NCBI GenBank assembly: GCA_963820185.1
Contig: CAWFYV010000003.1
Coordinates: forward strand, 1-64,000
From: Aquilonibacter sp963820185
GTDB taxonomy: Bacteria; Vulcanimicrobiota; Vulcanimicrobiia; Vulcanimicrobiales; Vulcanimicrobiaceae
Length of the DNA stretch: 64,000 bases
Direction of reading: 5' to 3'
The translations under genes and the position numbers were made by a program. Of this stretch, positions 43,104-52,798 are shown piece after piece; the stretch's first letter is position 1, and every line of letters begins with the position of its first letter. The notes under the pieces were generated by a model. It searched no databases. It was not told the origin of the DNA and saw only the letters and a program-made list of their open reading frames with translations.

Positions 43104-43535
43104 TTAAACGCGGCGCTCGAAGCGGCCGGTACGCTCTTCGAGCGCGATGCGATAGAGCAACGCGGGCTCTTGACCGCTGCGCGGATGCGCCGAGCCACCG
43201 GGTGGGCCTTCGAGGTGCGGTTCGAGTTCGCGCACGAGCATCTCCATCGCGCGCCGTGCATCGTCGCCGTGGAGTTCTTCAAAGGTGCCCCAGGCAATCA
43301 CGCTCTCCCAGTTTGCGGCACCGTCCATGCGGTCGACTTCGAAGCACACGTGGGGGTTCTCACGCATCATGTGCATCTTCATTCCCTCATGCGAATGCGC
43401 GTAGACAGCCGTGCCGTCATAGACGTAGGTGATGGGCACAACGTACGTGCGGCCGAGGGCATGGATGCCGATTCGCCCGATGATGTTTTCGCGCAAAATC
43501 CGTTCGACGTCGCGCCGACCTAGATCGCCGACCAT
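43104..43535 (-). CDS. Pyridoxamine 5'-phosphate oxidase-like flavoprotein
   Basis: A 143-aa split-barrel protein from ATG 43535 (MVGDLGRRDVERILRENIIGRIG). YVVPITYVYDGTAVYAHSHEGMKMHMMRENPHVCFEVD is the FMN-binding core of the NimA/PNPOx-like group, and WESVIAWGTFEELHGDD follows. These proteins bind FMN or F420-type cofactors; some reduce nitroimidazoles. It is last in the long accB-ligD operon, 38 bases after the ligase. Confidence 0.82.
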   Translation of the reverse strand: MVGDLGRRDVERILRENIIGRIGIHALGRTYVVPITYVYDGTAVYAHSHEGMKMHMMRENPHVCFEVDRMDGAANWESVIAWGTFEELHGDDARRAMEMLVRELEPHLEGPPGGSAHPRSGQEPALLYRIALEERTGRFERRV

Positions 43536-43573
43536 GTGCTCACGATAGCGTCCGCCGAAGAAGAAATGAGGAA

Positions 43574-44605
43574 TTACCGTGCCAGCAGCTCGAGCGGCGA
43601 GGCGGCTTCGGCGACGCGCAGTTGATCCATCGTGCATTGCCGCGGTTTCTTGTCAGGACGCCAGCGCAGAATCTTCGTCCCGTGGCGAAAGCGATCGCCC
43701 GTCACGTGATCGTAGCGAACCTCGGCGACCAACTTCGGCGCGAGCGGATACCACGGTTCCTCGGTTTGCTTCCACCGGCTCGGACCGCCCGGCGTCGTTC
43801 CCGTAAAGCCCGGCGGCTTCTCGAGCGGGCGTAGCTTCGCCAACAATGGTCCGCGTTCAGTGTCGCGGAAGCCCGATGTAAAGCCGACGTGATTGAGTTT
43901 GCCCGCATCGTCGTACAGTCCGAGCAGCAGCGAACCAATGCCGTTGCCTTGCTTGTTTAGGCGAAACCCGCCTATCACGCAGTCGGCAGTGCGAAGATGT
44001 TTGATCTTCACGCCACCTTCGCGCGAACCCGACACATAGGGAAGGTCGTGGCGCTTCGCAATCACGCCGTCAAGTGCATTGCCGACGCGCTCGTACCAGA
44101 CATCGACCTGCGCGCGGTCGGTTGTGACCGGCGAGAGCGCGATCCCGCTCGTCCCAAGATACTGCGCTGCAAAGGCTTCGAGGGCTTTGCGCCGCTGTGT
44201 AAGCGGTTTTCCGGTAAGGTCCTCCCCGTTCGCGTCTACGAGCATGTCGAAGACCACGTACCGCGCGGGCGTCTCTTTTGCAAGACGATTGACGCGGCTT
44301 GCGGCCGGATGGATCCGTTGCAGTAACGCGTCAAAGGAAAGTTCGTCACCGAGCTGCACCATCAACTCGCCGTCGAGTACGAATCGCTTCGCGGCGAGCG
44401 ACTGTAATTGCTCGACGACTTCGGGGAAGTAGCGCGCGAGCGGTTGTCCGGCCTTCGACTGCAAATGCACCGTGTCGCCGTCACGGAACGCCATGCAACG
44501 GAACCCGTCCCACTTCGGCTCGTACTGCCATTGCGGCCCTGCTGGAATCGTTTCGACCTGCACCAATTCCATCGGTTCAAAGTCGAGCCCAATCGGCAGC
44601 GTCAT
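43574..44605 (-). CDS. ligD: ATP-dependent DNA ligase (LigD ligase module / LigC)
   Basis: A 343-aa ligase starting at ATG 44605 (MTLPIGLDFEPMELV). The adenylation Lys is in YEPKWDGFRCMAF, then FVLDGELMV, ARYVVFDMLVD, DGVIAKRHDLPYVSG and VKIKHLRTADCVIGGFR; the OB domain ends VAEVRYDHVTGDRFRHGTKILRWRPDK. In non-homologous end joining this module seals breaks after Ku and the LigD polymerase. It overlaps the polymerase gene by 1 base. Confidence 0.92.
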   Translation of the reverse strand: MTLPIGLDFEPMELVQVETIPAGPQWQYEPKWDGFRCMAFRDGDTVHLQSKAGQPLARYFPEVVEQLQSLAAKRFVLDGELMVQLGDELSFDALLQRIHPAASRVNRLAKETPARYVVFDMLVDANGEDLTGKPLTQRRKALEAFAAQYLGTSGIALSPVTTDRAQVDVWYERVGNALDGVIAKRHDLPYVSGSREGGVKIKHLRTADCVIGGFRLNKQGNGIGSLLLGLYDDAGKLNHVGFTSGFRDTERGPLLAKLRPLEKPPGFTGTTPGGPSRWKQTEEPWYPLAPKLVAEVRYDHVTGDRFRHGTKILRWRPDKKPRQCTMDQLRVAEAASPLELLAR

Positions 44606-45531
44606 CACGCAGACCCATCCAGGAGCGGCGCAAGATTGAAACGGCCCCTCTTTGCAACGAGCGGCTTCCACAGGTCGCCGAGTTCCGCGATCCGTTCGCG
44701 CACGTTGTCGATACGAAAATCGTCGATCTCGACGCCTGCTTCGACTTCTTCCCACGTAACCGGCGTCGAGACCGTCGCGCGTGGCGTCGGGCGCACCGAG
44801 TAGACGCTCGCGAGCGTTGCGCCCCAACGATTTTGATTGTAGTCGACGAGCACGCGATCTTTGGGGCGCTTGTCCTTGTGGTAGGCGACGGTCGTTAACT
44901 CTTTCGTGTGCTGTGCGAGCGCATGCGCAAATTCTTTGGCGAACGTCCACACCGCTTTTTGCGTCGGTCCACGCACGATCGGCACGTAGACGTGCATCCC
45001 CTTCGAACCGGTCGTCTTGGCAAAGCTCGGCATCTTCAACGCCGAAAGCCCGTCGCGCACGAGCAACGCGACTTCGCGTACCATCGCGAAGGTCGAATCA
45101 CCCGGATCGAGATCGAAGTGGACGTAATCCGGACGATCGATATCGTCGCAACGCGCGTACCACTGGTTGAGATCGATGCAGCCGAGGTTGATCACCCACA
45201 TCAGTGCGGCGAGGTCGTCGATTACCGGAAAGTTAATGACATTGCCCGAGTCGTGCTCGATACGGCACGTACGCAACCAGTCGGGATGCGGCTCCGGCGT
45301 GCGCTTCATGAAGAAGAACTCGCCGCTTGCACCGTGCGGATAGCGCTTCATCACCATCGCGCGATCGGCTATATGCGGCAAGAGTACGTCCGAGACGTCA
45401 GCATAGTACTGGAGCAAGTCTCCCTTGGTGACGCCGATCGTGGGGAAAAAGATCTTGCTCAGGTTCGTAACGGAGACGTGCTTGCGACCGATCGCGAGCG
45501 CGACGTTGTCCTGCTCGCGCGGAATGATCAT
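44605..45531 (-). CDS. LigD polymerase/primase module
   Basis: A 308-aa archaeo-eukaryotic-type primase/polymerase from ATG 45531. Segments: VTNLSKIFFPTIGVTKGDLLQYY, MKRYPHGASGEFFFMKR, the metal site in YVHFDLDPGD, the TGSKGMHVYVPI loop and RVLVDYNQNRWGATLASVYSVRP. It fills gaps with ribonucleotides at broken ends. In mycobacteria it is one LigD polypeptide with the ligase; here the two are separate. No Ku gene or LigD phosphoesterase domain is in the window. Confidence 0.92.
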   Translation of the reverse strand: MIIPREQDNVALAIGRKHVSVTNLSKIFFPTIGVTKGDLLQYYADVSDVLLPHIADRAMVMKRYPHGASGEFFFMKRTPEPHPDWLRTCRIEHDSGNVINFPVIDDLAALMWVINLGCIDLNQWYARCDDIDRPDYVHFDLDPGDSTFAMVREVALLVRDGLSALKMPSFAKTTGSKGMHVYVPIVRGPTQKAVWTFAKEFAHALAQHTKELTTVAYHKDKRPKDRVLVDYNQNRWGATLASVYSVRPTPRATVSTPVTWEEVEAGVEIDDFRIDNVRERIAELGDLWKPLVAKRGRFNLAPLLDGSA

Positions 45532-47159
45532 CGTGCGCGCAGCAGCATCCGTGCGTGCTCGAGTGCAACGTCGTGCGATTCGCCCGAGAGCATGCGCGCC
45601 AACTCCGCCGCGCGCGCCTCTTCGCCGGAGATCTCCTGAACCGAGATCGACGTCGCGCCATCGTTCTCGTGCTTTTCGAGGACGTAGTGACGATCCGACC
45701 ACGTCGCGAGTTGGGCCAGGTGCGTGACACACACCACTTGTCCCTCTTGCGCGAGCTTGCCGATGCGCGCACCCACGGCCGTTGCCGTGGTGCCGCCGAT
45801 GCCGGTGTCGATTTCGTCGAAGATCAGCGCGGTGCGTTCCCGCGCACCAGCAAGAACAACGACGAGCGCTAAGAGCACGCGAGAAAGCTCACCGCCCGAC
45901 GCCGCGCGCGCGAGCGGCCGCAGCGGCTCGCCTTTGTTCGCCGCGAAGACGAACTCGATCGGCTCAAACGAGACATCGAAGCGCGCCGAGGCCAGCGCAA
46001 GCGCATTGAACTCCTTGCCGATCGCTGCCTGCAGACGCTTTGCCGCCGCTTCGCGAATCGCGAGGAGGTGCGCTTCGTCGGCCACAAGCACAGCCTCGGC
46101 CTCGCGCAGGGCGCCTGCCAACGCCGCCGTACGCTCGTCGCGAGAATCAAACGCGTCGACGATTCCGCGAGCTTGCGCCGCAGTCGTTAGAACCGCGTCG
46201 ATCGTGCCGCCATGTTTACGCTTGAGACGATCGAGCAGATCGAGACGTGCGTTGATCGACTCGAGCTCGGACGGATCGAAGTCGGTTGCATCGAGCGCGC
46301 GCGCAATCGTCGTGGCTAGATCGGTTGTTTCACTTTGGAGAGCCGCCGCCGTGTCTGCCATTGCGTGCAGATCGGACGAAATGTCGGCAATTCCATGGAG
46401 AGCCGCGCCTGCCGCACCGAGCGCGCTCGTCGCACTTGCATCATCGCCGCCGAGCGCCTCGTGCGCGCTACGCAATGCCAAGGCGATGCGCTCCACGTTG
46501 TCGAGGTATCGACGCCGCTCGCTGAGGCGTTCGTCTTCACCCGGCTGCGGCGCCACGTCTTCGATCTCGTCGAGCGCAAAGCGCGCGTCGTCGTAGCGTT
46601 CCTGTGCGCGGCGCTCACCGCCGTGAAGTGCGCTCAGTTCCTGAGCGCACGCCGCTGCGCGCGACCGCGCGGCGCTAACTCTGGCAACAGCGTCGATTGC
46701 CTCAGGACCACCGTAACGATCGAGCAATTCGACGTGATAGGCCGGCGAAAGTAGCCGTTGCGCGTCGTGCTGGCCGACGATCTCAGCGATCGCTTCGCCG
46801 ATCTCGCGGACGTAACTGGCTGTTGCAACACGGCCATTCACGCGCACGTTGGACTTGCCTGCGTCGTTCATCTCGCGCACGATCGTTGCGTCCTCGCCGG
46901 GATCCAAGTCATAACCGTCGGCAACCAATCGTTCGCGTAGCGCCACGCTTGGCTCAAACGTCAGCGTCACCGTCGCGCGTTGGGCACCGCGGCGCACCAC
47001 GTCGGCGCTGGCGCGCTCGCCGAGCGCGAAGTCGAGTGCGCCCAGAATCATCGTCTTGCCCGAGCCGGTCTCGCCGGTGAAAATCGTCGCACCCGGACTG
47101 AACTCGATCGCACCGCGGGCGATCAAGCCGTAGTTCTCGATCTCCAGCTGCGTCAACAT
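45528..47159 (-). CDS. recN: DNA repair protein RecN
   Basis: A 543-aa SMC-like ATPase from ATG 47159: MLTQLEIENYGLIARGAIEFSPG, Walker A FTGETGSGKTMILGAL, VGQHDAQRLLSP, coiled-coil arms, signature ARAASGGELSRVLLAL and Walker B ALIFDEIDTGIGG, VTHLAQLA. It acts in double-strand-break repair. Cotranscription with ligD modules (4-base overlap) places two break-repair routes together. Confidence 0.95.
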   Translation of the reverse strand: MLTQLEIENYGLIARGAIEFSPGATIFTGETGSGKTMILGALDFALGERASADVVRRGAQRATVTLTFEPSVALRERLVADGYDLDPGEDATIVREMNDAGKSNVRVNGRVATASYVREIGEAIAEIVGQHDAQRLLSPAYHVELLDRYGGPEAIDAVARVSAARSRAAACAQELSALHGGERRAQERYDDARFALDEIEDVAPQPGEDERLSERRRYLDNVERIALALRSAHEALGGDDASATSALGAAGAALHGIADISSDLHAMADTAAALQSETTDLATTIARALDATDFDPSELESINARLDLLDRLKRKHGGTIDAVLTTAAQARGIVDAFDSRDERTAALAGALREAEAVLVADEAHLLAIREAAAKRLQAAIGKEFNALALASARFDVSFEPIEFVFAANKGEPLRPLARAASGGELSRVLLALVVVLAGARERTALIFDEIDTGIGGTTATAVGARIGKLAQEGQVVCVTHLAQLATWSDRHYVLEKHENDGATSISVQEISGEEARAAELARMLSGESHDVALEHARMLLRAR

Positions 47160-47169
47160 CAGGCGGTCC

Positions 47170-48039
47170 TTACCGCGTTGCCGCCTTGATGGAAACACCC
47201 CAGCGCATCTTCGCTTCCAAGCGCTCGAAAAAGCGCAACGGGGAAAGGCGCGCAAAGCGCACCGTTTTGGGATGGCGGCGTACGTTGACCACGGTATTCG
47301 GACCGATCTCAGCCAGGACGTCGCCGTCGCATTCCAAGCGTGCATGTGCGACGTTCGAGTCGCAGCCGATCCCGATCTCCGACGTCGACGGGACGATCAG
47401 CGGGCGCGAGAAGAGCGTGTGCGGCAAGAGCGGCACGATGCCGAACGCATCGACGCGCGGCGAGATGATCGATCCTCCGGCCGATAAGAAATATGCGGTC
47501 GAACCGGTCGGCGTCGCGATGCAGATACCGTCGGCGGGAATGTCGGCGATGTGCTCCGCGTCAAGTGTCAACCCGAACGGTACGATGCGCGAAACATCCC
47601 CCTTGCGCACAACCACGTCGTTGAGCGCAAAGAAGGTGCGCTCGCCGTATTCGGCTTCGAGCGCGGTGCGCTCTTCGATTAGAAGCCCGCGATCGACCAG
47701 TTGCGGTAGCTGCGCGATACGTGGATCGCCCTCGTCGAGCTCGGTGAGAAAGCCAAGACGTCCGGTGTTGATACCGAGCAGTGGTGCACCAATCTCGGTC
47801 GCGACACGTGCGGCTCGCAAGAGCGTACCGTCGCCGCCAACGGTGATAAAAAGTGCCGAGTCTTCGGCGCGCGCGCCGTTGGTCGCGAGTTCCGCGACAG
47901 CCTGCTGTCCCTTCCACGTCGCGATCTCATAACCACCGGCACGGAACGACGCGGCAACGGTGCGCGCGAGCGCGCGCGCCTCTTCGCGCACGACGTCAAC
48001 GTAGAGTGTGATCAGCTTGCGGCCCACGGCGAGCTTCAT
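47170..48039 (-). CDS. nadK: NAD kinase
   Basis: A 289-aa NAD(P) kinase: the GGDGT motif in FITVGGDGTLLRAARV, LLGINTGRLGFLTEL, ALNDVVVRKGDVSRIV and CIATPTGSTAYFLSAGGSIISP. It makes NADP. ATG 48039 is preferred to GTG 48051, which sits on the tlyA stop. It precedes recN by 10 bases, a pairing seen in many bacteria. Confidence 0.95.
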   Translation of the reverse strand: MKLAVGRKLITLYVDVVREEARALARTVAASFRAGGYEIATWKGQQAVAELATNGARAEDSALFITVGGDGTLLRAARVATEIGAPLLGINTGRLGFLTELDEGDPRIAQLPQLVDRGLLIEERTALEAEYGERTFFALNDVVVRKGDVSRIVPFGLTLDAEHIADIPADGICIATPTGSTAYFLSAGGSIISPRVDAFGIVPLLPHTLFSRPLIVPSTSEIGIGCDSNVAHARLECDGDVLAEIGPNTVVNVRRHPKTVRFARLSPLRFFERLEAKMRWGVSIKAATR

Positions 48040-48050
48040 GGTAGAGTGCA

Positions 48051-48830
48051 CTACGCTAGGCCTTCGCCGACGACGCGGTCGATCCGCTCGTTCTCGATCG
48101 GCGCGGCGTCGCGCCGCAGTTCGATCAGGAATTCGCGATTGCCGGCCGGCCCCCGCAGCGGCGATGCGATCAGTCCTCCAATCGGAAGTTGTAGCGCCGC
48201 CGCGGCCTCCCGTACCTCGTGTAGCACCGCGCGATGTACGGCTGGATCGCGCACCACACCACCACGCTCCAACCGCTCGCGTCCTGCCTCAAACTGCGGT
48301 TTGACGAGCGCAACGATGCGGCCGGCCGGCGCGAGATACGCGCTCGCGCGTGCGAGAATCGTCCGCAGCGAGATAAACGACGTGTCGATTACGATCAGCT
48401 CGAACGCTTCAGGAAACGCGTTATCGGGCAAATGCCGAAAGTTCGTGCGCTCGAGCACCGTGACGCGCGGATCGTTGCGTAAGCGCCAATCGAGCTGCCC
48501 ATAACCGACGTCAACCGCGGTCACCGCCGCAGCCCCACGCTGCAAGAGACAATCGGTGAATCCACCGGTTGAGGCCCCAACGTCAAGCGCATGCATGCCG
48601 GCCACGTCGATGCCGAACGCCTCCAGCGCGGCCTCGAGCTTTTCTCCGCCGCGACTGACGAATCGTCGCGGTGCGTCGACGGTGATGTCGTCGTCGTCAC
48701 GAACGCGTTGGCCGGCTTTTCCGGCCGGCTCGCCGCCTACGCGGACACGCCCTTCCATAATAAGGCTGCGCGCCTGCGAGCGCGTGACCCCGGTGCGTTC
48801 CGCTACGGCCTCATCGAGGCGGCGTGTCAT
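48051..48830 (-). CDS. tlyA: TlyA-family rRNA 2'-O-methyltransferase
   Basis: A 259-aa protein from ATG 48830: S4 RNA-binding domain (RRLDEAVAERTGVTRSQARSLIMEGRVRVGG) then an FtsJ-like methyltransferase with SRGGEKLEAALEAF, DVGASTGGFTDCLLQRGA and VIDTSFISLRTIL, ALVKPQFEAG. TlyA methylates rRNA riboses in mycobacteria. The xseA-xseB-tlyA-nadK-recN order is widespread. Confidence 0.93.
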   Translation of the reverse strand: MTRRLDEAVAERTGVTRSQARSLIMEGRVRVGGEPAGKAGQRVRDDDDITVDAPRRFVSRGGEKLEAALEAFGIDVAGMHALDVGASTGGFTDCLLQRGAAAVTAVDVGYGQLDWRLRNDPRVTVLERTNFRHLPDNAFPEAFELIVIDTSFISLRTILARASAYLAPAGRIVALVKPQFEAGRERLERGGVVRDPAVHRAVLHEVREAAAALQLPIGGLIASPLRGPAGNREFLIELRRDAAPIENERIDRVVGEGLA

Positions 48831-49014
48831 TGGCGGCGTCGATCTGCTGCTGTGACGTGCGCAACAGCGCTTCACACTGCGCAGTCAGCGTCTTGCCTTC
48901 CTTGAAAAGCTCGATCGCACGGTCGAGCTTGACATTCCCGGTCTCCAGTTCGCGCACGATCTCTTCGATGCGCGCGAGCTTGCCTTCAAAGCCTCCCGGT
49001 TCTTCAGGGTTCAT
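48811..49014 (-). CDS. xseB: Exodeoxyribonuclease VII small subunit
   Basis: A 67-aa helical protein with the XseB core FEGKLARIEEIVRELETGNVKLDRAIELFKEGKTL and CEALL. Several small subunits wrap each XseA. It overlaps xseA by 11 bases and tlyA by 20. Confidence 0.92.
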   Translation of the reverse strand: MNPEEPGGFEGKLARIEEIVRELETGNVKLDRAIELFKEGKTLTAQCEALLRTSQQQIDAANDTPPR

Positions 49015-50284
49015 CGTGACTCGCTTCTACACGTGCATCAAGCGTTCCGCGCCCAAGGCGTGCGGTAATGGCGTCGCCGGCACGCACGTCGGATGCGGCG
49101 CGCACGAGACGTCCCTCTTTGAAGACCAGCGCGTACCCGCGCTCGAGCGGCGAAAGCGGATCGAGCCCGCCAAGCTTCACGTCGAGTACGGCGAGGCGAC
49201 TCGTCTTACGCGCAGCGTACTGCTGCCACGCGGCCGGTAGCCGTGCGCGCAGCGACGAGAGCGCTTCCGCCCGTTTAGAAAGTTGTGCGGCCGGACTCTG
49301 CGCGGCCAAGCGCCGTTCCAACCCGGCAAGTGCGCGCTCCGCGTTTCCAAAGCGCGCGCGCAATGCGCCGTCGAGTCGCGACTGGACGAGCGCAACGCGC
49401 TGACCGCCGCGACCGATAACGTTTTCGATGGCCCGACGCAGCGCACGATTCGCGCTCTGGATTCGCTCGCGCGTGGCGATCCAGGGCGCGGCGATCGCCT
49501 CAGCCGCTTTCGAGGGCGTTCCATACGTGGCATCGGCTACATCATCGGCGAGATGATGATCGGTCTGATGCCCGATCGCGGTGATCACGGGATGGCGGGA
49601 ACGTGCGATTGCACGCACGACCGCCTCTTCATTAAAGGTAAAGAGATCTTCGAATGTGCCTCCGCCACGGGTAACGACGATCACGTCGAGTTCTAGCCGC
49701 TCGGCCTCGTCGAACTTCTTGCTGATCTCGACGTCCGCCCCCAACCCTTGCACGCGCGACCACAGCCGTACCACCTCGACGAACGGCACGTGTGCGGCGA
49801 TCGTGGAAAGAAAGTCCTCGGAGGCCTTGCTTCCCTCAGAAGAGATCAAGCCAGCGCGATGTACGAAGCGCGGAATGGGGCGCTTCCGCTTGCTGTCAAA
49901 CAGTCCCTCGAGCCGGAATTTTTCCTTGAGCGCGTTGAAGCGCGCGTGCAGTTCGCCGACGCCGGTCAGATGGACCGCATCGACGACCATTTGATACGAG
50001 CTGTGCTCGCGTCGCAACTGCACGTTGCCGATCGCAACGATCGCCGCACCGTTTTGTAGTTCGGGCATACGCGCGAGCTTGCTCTGCCAGATAATGCAGT
50101 TGAGAATCGCGCCGCTGTCTTTGAGCACGAACGCGCGATGGCCGCCGGTCACATCTTTGAGACCGGAGATCTCGCCGCTGATCGCAGCCCCTTGAAACGC
50201 ACTTTGGCGCACGAACCACCGCTCGAGTCCAGCGACGAACTCGCTCACGCTGCGGACAGTCGTGCCGAGCGGGAGTTCGGTCAT
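49004..50284 (-). CDS. xseA: Exodeoxyribonuclease VII large subunit
   Basis: A 426-aa protein from ATG 50284: N-terminal OB fold (VRSVSEFVAGLERWF, ISGEISGLKDVTGGHRAFVLKD), then the nuclease core GLISSEGSKASEDFLSTI, VVTRGGGTFEDLFTFNEEAVVRAI, ITAIGHQTDHHLADDVADATYGTPSKAAEAI, a long coiled coil and LDPLSPLERGYALVF. It degrades single-stranded DNA from both ends. The longer frame to 50611 runs into the PBP gene and is shadow. Confidence 0.95.
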   Translation of the reverse strand: MTELPLGTTVRSVSEFVAGLERWFVRQSAFQGAAISGEISGLKDVTGGHRAFVLKDSGAILNCIIWQSKLARMPELQNGAAIVAIGNVQLRREHSSYQMVVDAVHLTGVGELHARFNALKEKFRLEGLFDSKRKRPIPRFVHRAGLISSEGSKASEDFLSTIAAHVPFVEVVRLWSRVQGLGADVEISKKFDEAERLELDVIVVTRGGGTFEDLFTFNEEAVVRAIARSRHPVITAIGHQTDHHLADDVADATYGTPSKAAEAIAAPWIATRERIQSANRALRRAIENVIGRGGQRVALVQSRLDGALRARFGNAERALAGLERRLAAQSPAAQLSKRAEALSSLRARLPAAWQQYAARKTSRLAVLDVKLGGLDPLSPLERGYALVFKEGRLVRAASDVRAGDAITARLGRGTLDARVEASHDEP

Positions 50285-52422
50285 CTCCGTTTGGGATGCG
50301 CCGACGGCTTCACCGACGGCGACGGCGCAGACGATGTGAGCGGAATGACGTGCGTGCCGTCGCTTACGCTGTTGGGCGGGGGCGTTTGATCCGGCGCGAG
50401 CGTTGGCGAGTCGGTTGGCGCCGGGGCATCGGTCGCGGGATCTTGTGCGGCCTCGTTGACCGTGCCGCATCCGCCCGACGACGGCTGCGTCCCGATCAAA
50501 TAGACGTCCGGCCGTCCCGAACAGGCTGCGAGGCGAATGACTTGATCCGCCGGCAACGTGAAGTCGTGCTTGGCGACGCCCATGAGCGCCTGCTTCATAT
50601 AGTGCGACCACGTCATCGCGGGCACGCCGCCACCGTAGGCTTCGGTCATGCGCGAATTGTTATCGTTGCCGAACCACACGGCCGTGACCAGGTCGGGCGT
50701 AAACCCGACGAACCATGCGTCGTGAAAGTCCGACGTCGTGCCGGTCTTCCCCGCGGCCGGCCGCCCAATGATCGCGTTGGGGTAGCCGGTGCCGTGATTG
50801 ATCACATCTTCGAGCATCGTCGTGATGATGTAGGCCGTGCCCGCGCTCACAACTTCGTTGGCTTGCGGATACTGGTCGTCGAGCACGACGTTGCCGAGCG
50901 AATCTTTTACCAGACGAATCGCCGACGGATCGATGTGCACCCCTTGATTCGCGATTGTCGCGTAGCCCGTCGCCTGATCGAGCGGCGTAACGACCGACGA
51001 CCCGAGAGCCAGCGAGAGGTTCGGCTCAAGCGGCGACGTGATGCCCATGCGCTGCGCATAGTCGATGACCTTGTCGAGCCCGATACGCTCGGCGAGCTTG
51101 ACCGCCACGATGTTGCGTGAGAGTGCGAGCGCCGTACGCAACGTGATCGCGCCCATGTACCTGTCGTCATCGTCGCGTGGCGACCACATGGTGCCGTCGC
51201 CCATCGGATAACTGACCGGCGAGTCGTCGATGATCGTGTTGGCAGGCATGCCCGAGTCGATCGCGGCCGTATACACGTAGAGCTTGAACGACGAGCCGGG
51301 CTGGCGGCGCGCCTGCCAGGCGCGGTCAAATTGGTTGTCGAGCGAAAAGCCTTTGCCGCCAACCATCGCCACGATCTCGCCCGTCGAGGGACGGATCGAG
51401 ACGAGCGCCGCTTCATCGGCGTGAATACCCCACGACTTCGCGCGCTGCAGACCCCAATCGATCGACTCCTGCGCTTCCTCTTGCATCTTCGGATCCAGCG
51501 CGGTGTAGACTTGGAGTCCGCCCTCTTCCACCGCTTGCTTCCCGAAGAGCTTTTCGAGTTGCGCAATGACGTACGTGGTGTAGTACGGATAGAGATAGCC
51601 TTGCAGGCCCGGTGCGCGCTCTTTGGCCAGACCCAGTGGCGCGCTCGCGGCTGCATCGGCTTGTGCTTGCGTGATGTAGCCGCTTTCGACCATACGGTCG
51701 AGCACGTGGTGCTGGCGGTCCCTCGCAAGCGCGAGATTGACGAATGGCGAGTAGTCCGAGGGCGCGGCGATGACGCCGGCAATCATGGCCGCCTGCGCAA
51801 CATCGATCCGCTCGACGCCTTCCCCGAAATAGGTATGTGCCGCCGCGTCGACGCCATAGGCACCCGAACCCAAATAGACGATGTTTAAATAGCGCTCGAG
51901 GATTTCGTCCTTGGTGTAGTAGCGCTCGATGTCGATCGCAAGGAGAGCTTCTTGAATCTTGCGCGAGATCGAGACCTGGTCGTTGAGAAACAACTTACGT
52001 GCAAGTTGTTGCGTGATCGTCGACGCTCCCTGAAACTGTTGGTGCGTCAGGTCGGCGAAGCCCGCGCGCATGATGCCACCGAAATCGACACCATGATGGT
52101 AGTAGAAGTTGTGATCTTCGTTCGCAATTACGGCTTGCTGCATGACGAGCGGAATACGCGCGAGCGGCACGTAGGTGCGGTTTTCTTTGTAGACGGACGC
52201 TAAGAGTGTGCCGTCGCGCGCGAAGATACGCGTCGAGCTCTCAGGCTGATAGTCCGCAAGACGGCTGATGTCGGGCAGGTTGCGCGAGTAGGCGGCCACG
52301 ATGCCGGCAATGAGGCCCGCAAAGAAGAGCACCGCGAGCGCAATCGCAATCAGCGTGCCGCGTAGCCAGCGGCGCTTGGTCCCCGGCGGGTTACGCTTGC
52401 GACGTTTCTTGCGCGACAGCAT
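50281..52422 (-). CDS. Class A penicillin-binding protein 1A
   Basis: A 713-aa bifunctional enzyme: basic N terminus, one membrane helix (LRGTLIAIALAVLFFAGLIAGIV), GT51 glycosyltransferase with IANEDHNFYYHHGVDFGG, GASTITQQLARKLFL and RKIQEALLAIDIE, then the transpeptidase with the nucleophile SSFK in RQPGSSFKLYVY, SRN in ALSRNIVAVKL and KTG in AAGKTGTTSDF. A Pro/Thr-rich periplasmic tail follows. It polymerises and crosslinks peptidoglycan. Overlaps nusB by 32 bases. Confidence 0.95.
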   Translation of the reverse strand: MLSRKKRRKRNPPGTKRRWLRGTLIAIALAVLFFAGLIAGIVAAYSRNLPDISRLADYQPESSTRIFARDGTLLASVYKENRTYVPLARIPLVMQQAVIANEDHNFYYHHGVDFGGIMRAGFADLTHQQFQGASTITQQLARKLFLNDQVSISRKIQEALLAIDIERYYTKDEILERYLNIVYLGSGAYGVDAAAHTYFGEGVERIDVAQAAMIAGVIAAPSDYSPFVNLALARDRQHHVLDRMVESGYITQAQADAAASAPLGLAKERAPGLQGYLYPYYTTYVIAQLEKLFGKQAVEEGGLQVYTALDPKMQEEAQESIDWGLQRAKSWGIHADEAALVSIRPSTGEIVAMVGGKGFSLDNQFDRAWQARRQPGSSFKLYVYTAAIDSGMPANTIIDDSPVSYPMGDGTMWSPRDDDDRYMGAITLRTALALSRNIVAVKLAERIGLDKVIDYAQRMGITSPLEPNLSLALGSSVVTPLDQATGYATIANQGVHIDPSAIRLVKDSLGNVVLDDQYPQANEVVSAGTAYIITTMLEDVINHGTGYPNAIIGRPAAGKTGTTSDFHDAWFVGFTPDLVTAVWFGNDNNSRMTEAYGGGVPAMTWSHYMKQALMGVAKHDFTLPADQVIRLAACSGRPDVYLIGTQPSSGGCGTVNEAAQDPATDAPAPTDSPTLAPDQTPPPNSVSDGTHVIPLTSSAPSPSVKPSAHPKRR

Positions 52423-52798
52423 TCAGTACGCCGTTGACGAAGCGGTTGGAATCCTCGGTTGAAAACTTCTTAGCCAGCTCTACCGCCTCGTTGATCACCA
52501 CCGCCCTCGGTGTCTGCGGCCGATGGCGCAATTCAAAGGTCCCCATCTCCAAGAGCAAACGGTCGATCGTGGGCAAACGTTCGATCGTCCATCCCTCCAG
52601 AAGCGGCGCCAGCAAGACGTCGGCTTCGGCGGCGTTATCGAGCGTGCCGAGCACCAGGTCTTTCACGAAGGCGCGGTAGTCGGTCTCGTTACCGTCGCCG
52701 ACCATCTCGGTGAGCGCATCGCCCGGGTCGCGATGCCCAACGGCGATCGCATAGAGCGCCTGCAACGCTGCTTCGCGCCCCTGCCTACGCGACGGCAT
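52391..52798 (-). CDS. nusB: Transcription antitermination factor NusB
   Basis: A 135-aa helical protein: RRQGREAALQALYAIAVG, VKDLVLGTLDNAAEADVLL, LPTIDRLLLEMGTFELRHRPQTPRAVVINEAVELAKKFSTEDSNRFVNGVLNAV. It works with NusE on rRNA transcription. It lies between accC (14-base overlap) and PBP1A. Confidence 0.94.
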   Translation of the reverse strand: MPSRRQGREAALQALYAIAVGHRDPGDALTEMVGDGNETDYRAFVKDLVLGTLDNAAEADVLLAPLLEGWTIERLPTIDRLLLEMGTFELRHRPQTPRAVVINEAVELAKKFSTEDSNRFVNGVLNAVAQETSQA

